7,932 bases of DNA from Chloroflexota bacterium. GTDB taxonomy: Bacteria; Chloroflexota; Anaerolineae; Promineifilales; Promineifilaceae. Shown here one piece after another: positions 5,138 through 7,932 of the stretch. The notes under the pieces are model-generated. The model did not search any database. It was given only the letters and a program-made list of their open reading frames with translations, and had not been told where the DNA came from. The stretch spans positions 1-7,932 of the forward strand of contig JAUVOB010000050.1 of the NCBI GenBank assembly GCA_030599405.1, given 5' to 3'. Made by a program: the position numbers and the translations under genes. Position 1 is the first letter of the stretch. Every line of letters begins with the position of its first letter.

Positions 5138-7546
5138 CTAATCGAGATTGGCTGTGGGAATTAGGAAGAGGTTTTGCTCCATGGAATCGTCGCCTGCGTC
5201 CTTTTTTGGCGTCATTGGGAATGATTCTCCCTTCAGCCACAAATCAACTAGATCCTTGTAGTGATGGCTACCAAGCCAGCCCGATTGGCCCGGCCCGTAC
5301 ATGGCTCGCGACGAGTCGAGATCCCCCATATCAACAATCTGCCTGTAAGAGGGCGCCAAGGCGCAGGTGCTTAAAGGTCCATTTGGCGCCACTGCGGTTT
5401 GGAGCACCGTATTCGTATCACCGCCTACCGAGAAAGGTCCTGGGCTGAACACATCGCCAAGAGGTGGACGCTGGGCCATGACATGGTCGAAGGTGAGGAA
5501 GTGCAACCGCCCCCAACGCCACTCAGCCGGATCATCGCCGAGATCGTTTCGAAGTTCTTTGACCGTTCTACCCAGACAGCGCTCCACAATGGCCATGTAC
5601 TCCTTTTCTCCTGCCCACAATGGCGATGAAGGATTCTCAAGCAACCCCACCAGCGTAGGTATCCACTGGCCGTGAAATTCAGTTATCGGCATCAGTACTG
5701 GATTTGGACCGGTCCCGAGGTACTCATCTGCTAACTCCATGCCGAGGATTGGCTCGAGAATATCGCGGGAAAGATAGGATAGAAATACCTGGTATACCGC
5801 ACCCCCGACGCTATCCGGTCCAAGCCAGCCATCCCACTGGCGCAATAAATGCATCGCCAGGGAAGCGTCGGAGTCGCTCGATTCAAAGCCGGCCAAGCGA
5901 TCGACGAGTTCTGCCCCCGGAATGGACTGCAGATCCATCTGAATGCGCCCACAATCATCCAATGAAACCTTCGCATTCTGCCTTAATAGCTCCGTTATTC
6001 GGCGAGCCCGGTAACCGTTAACCCACACAGAACCTAGAAAATGAGGGAAGTCGTCGTCGACGATCCGGTTGTTAGCGGTCACGATAAGACCTTCTTTTGG
6101 ATTTAGAGCATGAGGCATTTCTTCGAAAGGCACCTCTCCGATCCAGTCGTATTCGCCGGTCCAACCAGGAGAGGGAATCAATCCCTGTCCTTTAGCTCGA
6201 ATGGGCACCCTCCCGCTGAGGAAGTAGCCAATGTTGTCCTTCCTGTCAGCATAGAGGAGGTTGAGCGAGGGACTTTCGATATTCCTGACCGCCTCGATAA
6301 AATCGTTCCAGCCACGCGCTTCGTTTATCTGGGCGAATCCATCGAAGCCCTGATTGGGCAAGAGCGCAGTCGATTGCAGCGCCAATACATGTTGGCTGTC
6401 CCGTATCACAGGTGAAATGATGGGACCGTGCCGCGTAGTAATTACACGCTCAATGTGATCGGTAGTTCCCTTGACCTCAATTCGCTCTTCTCGAATATCC
6501 GCCTCGATCCAGTTTTCCTTGTATAGATATAAGTCCTTGTTTTCAGGGTTCAGTTGTTCGATAAATAGATCTTCGCAATCTGCAAACGACAGAGTAGCCC
6601 CCCAAGCAATATGCCTATTGTGACCGACCAACACGTATGGTACGCCAGGTAGGGATACACCGGATACATGAATGCCGGGAAGATCGCGGTCGCCTATTTC
6701 ACTTTGCAAGTGATTGAAATACCAGAGGGAGGGTGCAGTCATTGGCAGGTGCATATCGTTGCACAGAAGGGCGTGGCCCGTGGCGCTGCGTTTCTGGGAT
6801 ACCACCCATCCGTTGCTGCCCCGGCCGTTGCCTTCCGGAGCCCGAGACAAGAAAGGCCCTGACGCGGCCTGCAACATGCCATCTATCACTAGCCGGTTGA
6901 ATTCGATCCCATGGGGCAGGGTGATAGGATTGTCCTGAGGGTAAGCAGGTTCCAATGCGGAGGCAACTTCAGGGCCCGCTCGTTCAATGATTCGAGCCCG
7001 AGTTAACTCTCCAGCCCAACCGTGAGAAAGGGTCCACACCATCAAGCGCGCGAAAGAGACGGTATCTATGGGTTCCCAGACATCTGGACGATGTTTCAGG
7101 AGCGTGAATTCCACCGGTAACGGATGATTATCAAGAAGAAACGCATTCACGCCGCCTGTGTAGGCCTCGATATCTGCACGCGTGGTATCGCTCGCGTATT
7201 CCCATGCCTGAGCAGCCAGTTGGGCAAAACCAAGGGTGCGGGTTAACCTGTCGGTCTCGAGGGCCAACGGCCCTAAGAGTGCGGCAAGTTCTCCTTTGGC
7301 AGCTCGGCGGTTTATCTCCAATTGCCAAAGGCGGTCTTGAGCGTGGACGAAACCCTGGGCGAAGAATAGGTCGCGCCGGTTCCGGGCAAAGATGTGAGGA
7401 ATTCCCCACTTATCGCGATCGACTTTGACCACATCGTCCAAACCCTCTACATAGGTTCGGCCACTATCTTGAGGGAGTCGGCGACGATCCCAGTAGGTGA
7501 AGGTAGATTTGAGAATGGGAACAAGAAGACGATTCAGAGTATCCAC
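5138..7546 (-). CDS. Penicillin-acylase-family Ntn hydrolase without signal peptide
   Basis: This 802-residue protein belongs to the penicillin amidase family of N-terminal nucleophile hydrolases, made as a precursor that cleaves itself into alpha and beta chains. Members hydrolyse penicillins, cephalosporins, acyl-homoserine lactones or other N-acyl amides. The alpha part shows DKWGIPHIFA (45-54) and FAQGFVHAQDRLWQLE (62-77). Self-cleavage is expected at G243|S244 in GRGSNGWVV, making S244 (codon 6815-6817) the catalytic N-terminal serine. H266 in NDMHLP lies at beta position 23, the histidine found in cephalosporin and AHL acylases, where penicillin G acylase has glutamine. ANNR (491-494) fits the oxyanion region, and the C-terminus has GPGQSGW and SHHYKDLVDLWLKGE. 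The GTG at 7546 is chosen because AAGGAG lies 7 bases upstream; an in-frame TTG at 7582 is only two codons past a stop and has no such site. No signal peptide or membrane helix is present, although many relatives are exported. Substrate is unknown. Confidence 0.93.
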   Translation of the reverse strand: MDTLNRLLVPILKSTFTYWDRRRLPQDSGRTYVEGLDDVVKVDRDKWGIPHIFARNRRDLFFAQGFVHAQDRLWQLEINRRAAKGELAALLGPLALETDRLTRTLGFAQLAAQAWEYASDTTRADIEAYTGGVNAFLLDNHPLPVEFTLLKHRPDVWEPIDTVSFARLMVWTLSHGWAGELTRARIIERAGPEVASALEPAYPQDNPITLPHGIEFNRLVIDGMLQAASGPFLSRAPEGNGRGSNGWVVSQKRSATGHALLCNDMHLPMTAPSLWYFNHLQSEIGDRDLPGIHVSGVSLPGVPYVLVGHNRHIAWGATLSFADCEDLFIEQLNPENKDLYLYKENWIEADIREERIEVKGTTDHIERVITTRHGPIISPVIRDSQHVLALQSTALLPNQGFDGFAQINEARGWNDFIEAVRNIESPSLNLLYADRKDNIGYFLSGRVPIRAKGQGLIPSPGWTGEYDWIGEVPFEEMPHALNPKEGLIVTANNRIVDDDFPHFLGSVWVNGYRARRITELLRQNAKVSLDDCGRIQMDLQSIPGAELVDRLAGFESSDSDASLAMHLLRQWDGWLGPDSVGGAVYQVFLSYLSRDILEPILGMELADEYLGTGPNPVLMPITEFHGQWIPTLVGLLENPSSPLWAGEKEYMAIVERCLGRTVKELRNDLGDDPAEWRWGRLHFLTFDHVMAQRPPLGDVFSPGPFSVGGDTNTVLQTAVAPNGPLSTCALAPSYRQIVDMGDLDSSRAMYGPGQSGWLGSHHYKDLVDLWLKGESFPMTPKKDAGDDSMEQNLFLIPTANLD

Positions 7547-7683
7547 GTTCTTTCTCCTTGTTTGACCGAAACAATCCTGCAAGTTCGATCAGGAAATTGT
7601 GAATGAATGGTATCGTCTCACACCATTTCTCGCCAAGAGAGAGAAGAGGCGATAATTACTATGAAATCACCGCCCAAACTGAT
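7547..7683 (-). other. Spacer between the ABC-2 permease gene and the acylase gene
   Basis: The 137 bases hold the acylase ribosome binding site. I see no convincing terminator after the permease stop and no strong promoter; on the minus strand a weak TTGGCG and a poor -10 (GATACC) can be paired, but I would not rely on them. Read-through from the permease gene into the acylase gene is possible. Confidence 0.4.
7554..7559 (-). promoter_or_regulatory. Shine-Dalgarno sequence of the acylase gene; fixes its GTG start
   Basis: Read on the minus strand, AAGGAG ends 7 bases before GTG at 7546. It favours this start over the in-frame TTG at 7582, whose extra 12 residues would overlap the binding site. 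Confidence 0.75.
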
Positions 7684-7932
7684 TTATCCGTTGCGAGCCA
7701 ACTTACCTTTGCGTTTTGCGTATAGCTCTGCCTGTCCGAAGATCCAGAGGCCGCTGGGCACCATTACTAAGGCTAGCACCAATGTTGGCCAAATGAATTG
7801 CCACAGCTCGGCAGTTGCCGCGTTCTCAAGTAATGCTGCCCTGACTCCTTCCAATACATAGTATGCCGGTGAGAGTACAGAAAGGGCTTGAAGGGCCGGA
7901 GGAAGCACCTCTACAGGATAGTAGACGCCGGA
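7684..7932 (-). CDS. ABC-2 type transporter permease, C-terminal end, cut by the right window edge
   Basis: The frame is open to the right edge, so only the last 82 residues are present and the start is outside the window. The fragment begins SGVYYPVEVLPPALQALSVL and continues with SPAYYVLEGVRAALL. This is the typical final region of ABC-2 type permeases, where a loop with the (S)G-x-(F/Y)-(Y/F)-P-V pattern and a LSP-x-YxLEG-(V/L)-R motif precedes the last membrane helix. That helix is seen here as FIWPTLVLALVMVPSGLWIFG, followed by a basic tail (YAKRKGKLARNG) on the cytoplasmic side. Such permeases work with a separate ATPase to export drugs, polysaccharides or lipids; which applies here cannot be told. 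The GTG at 7908 is internal to the frame, not the start. Confidence 0.87.
   Translation of the reverse strand, partial: SGVYYPVEVLPPALQALSVLSPAYYVLEGVRAALLENAATAELWQFIWPTLVLALVMVPSGLWIFGQAELYAKRKGKLARNG

Noticed and set aside
5043..5240. 65-residue minus-strand open frame reaching into the convergent gap
   Set aside because: It overlaps the acylase C-terminus in another frame, is rich in Arg and His, and has no recognisable features; more likely chance.
5399..5675. Plus-strand open frames at 5367-5675 and 5399-5629
   Set aside because: They lie wholly inside the acylase coding region on the other strand and encode nothing recognisable.
6110..6415. 101-residue plus-strand open frame
   Set aside because: Antisense to a conserved part of the acylase gene, with no domain or good ribosome binding site.
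7580..7582. TTG as the acylase start (814 residues)
   Set aside because: The extra residues overlap the clear AAGGAG site that serves GTG at 7546, and nothing in them resembles the family.
7607..7861. 84-residue plus-strand open frame
   Set aside because: Antisense to the conserved ABC-2 permease end, which is the better-supported reading.

Overview
The window is 7.9 kb of ordinary, gene-dense bacterial chromosome with no RNA gene, CRISPR array or mobile element that I can recognise. Base composition is balanced, near 50% GC by eye. The set of genes (DUF4139 protein, HflX, a two-helix membrane protein, an M20 amidohydrolase, an acyl-CoA dehydrogenase, a penicillin-acylase-family Ntn hydrolase and an ABC-2 permease) and the style of several proteins suggest a Chloroflexota-like, aerobic, amide- and acyl-degrading heterotroph. 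That placement is inference from pattern memory; no marker gene settles it.

Plus strand, 1-4896: the 3' part of a DUF4139 (MuiA-family) protein is followed after 14 bases by the ribosome-associated GTPase gene hflX. Next come a short two-helix membrane protein, an M20 metallopeptidase and, after a 70-base AT-rich gap with a possible promoter, a complete acyl-CoA dehydrogenase. Spacing would allow one transcript from the DUF4139 gene through M20, with acyl-CoA dehydrogenase possibly started separately.

Minus strand, 5138-7932: the C-terminal end of an ABC-2 type transporter permease enters from the right edge. It is followed downstream by an 802-residue penicillin-acylase-family hydrolase. 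The two transcription units converge on a strong GC-rich hairpin at 4988-5013, whose eight-base T tract lies on the minus-strand side, so it mainly ends the acylase transcript.

The most unusual point is the hflX start. The conserved N-terminal strand of HflX is encoded upstream of the first TTG, but the open frame back to the previous in-frame stop has no ATG, GTG or TTG. A good Shine-Dalgarno sequence sits just before ATC-ATT-ACG, so a rare non-AUG start (best guess ATT at 782) or a sequence error is implied. Other points worth a look are an acylase with no possible signal peptide, an inverted repeat after hflX, and the clustering of two amide hydrolases with an acyl-CoA dehydrogenase. I did not find a convincing new biological system.
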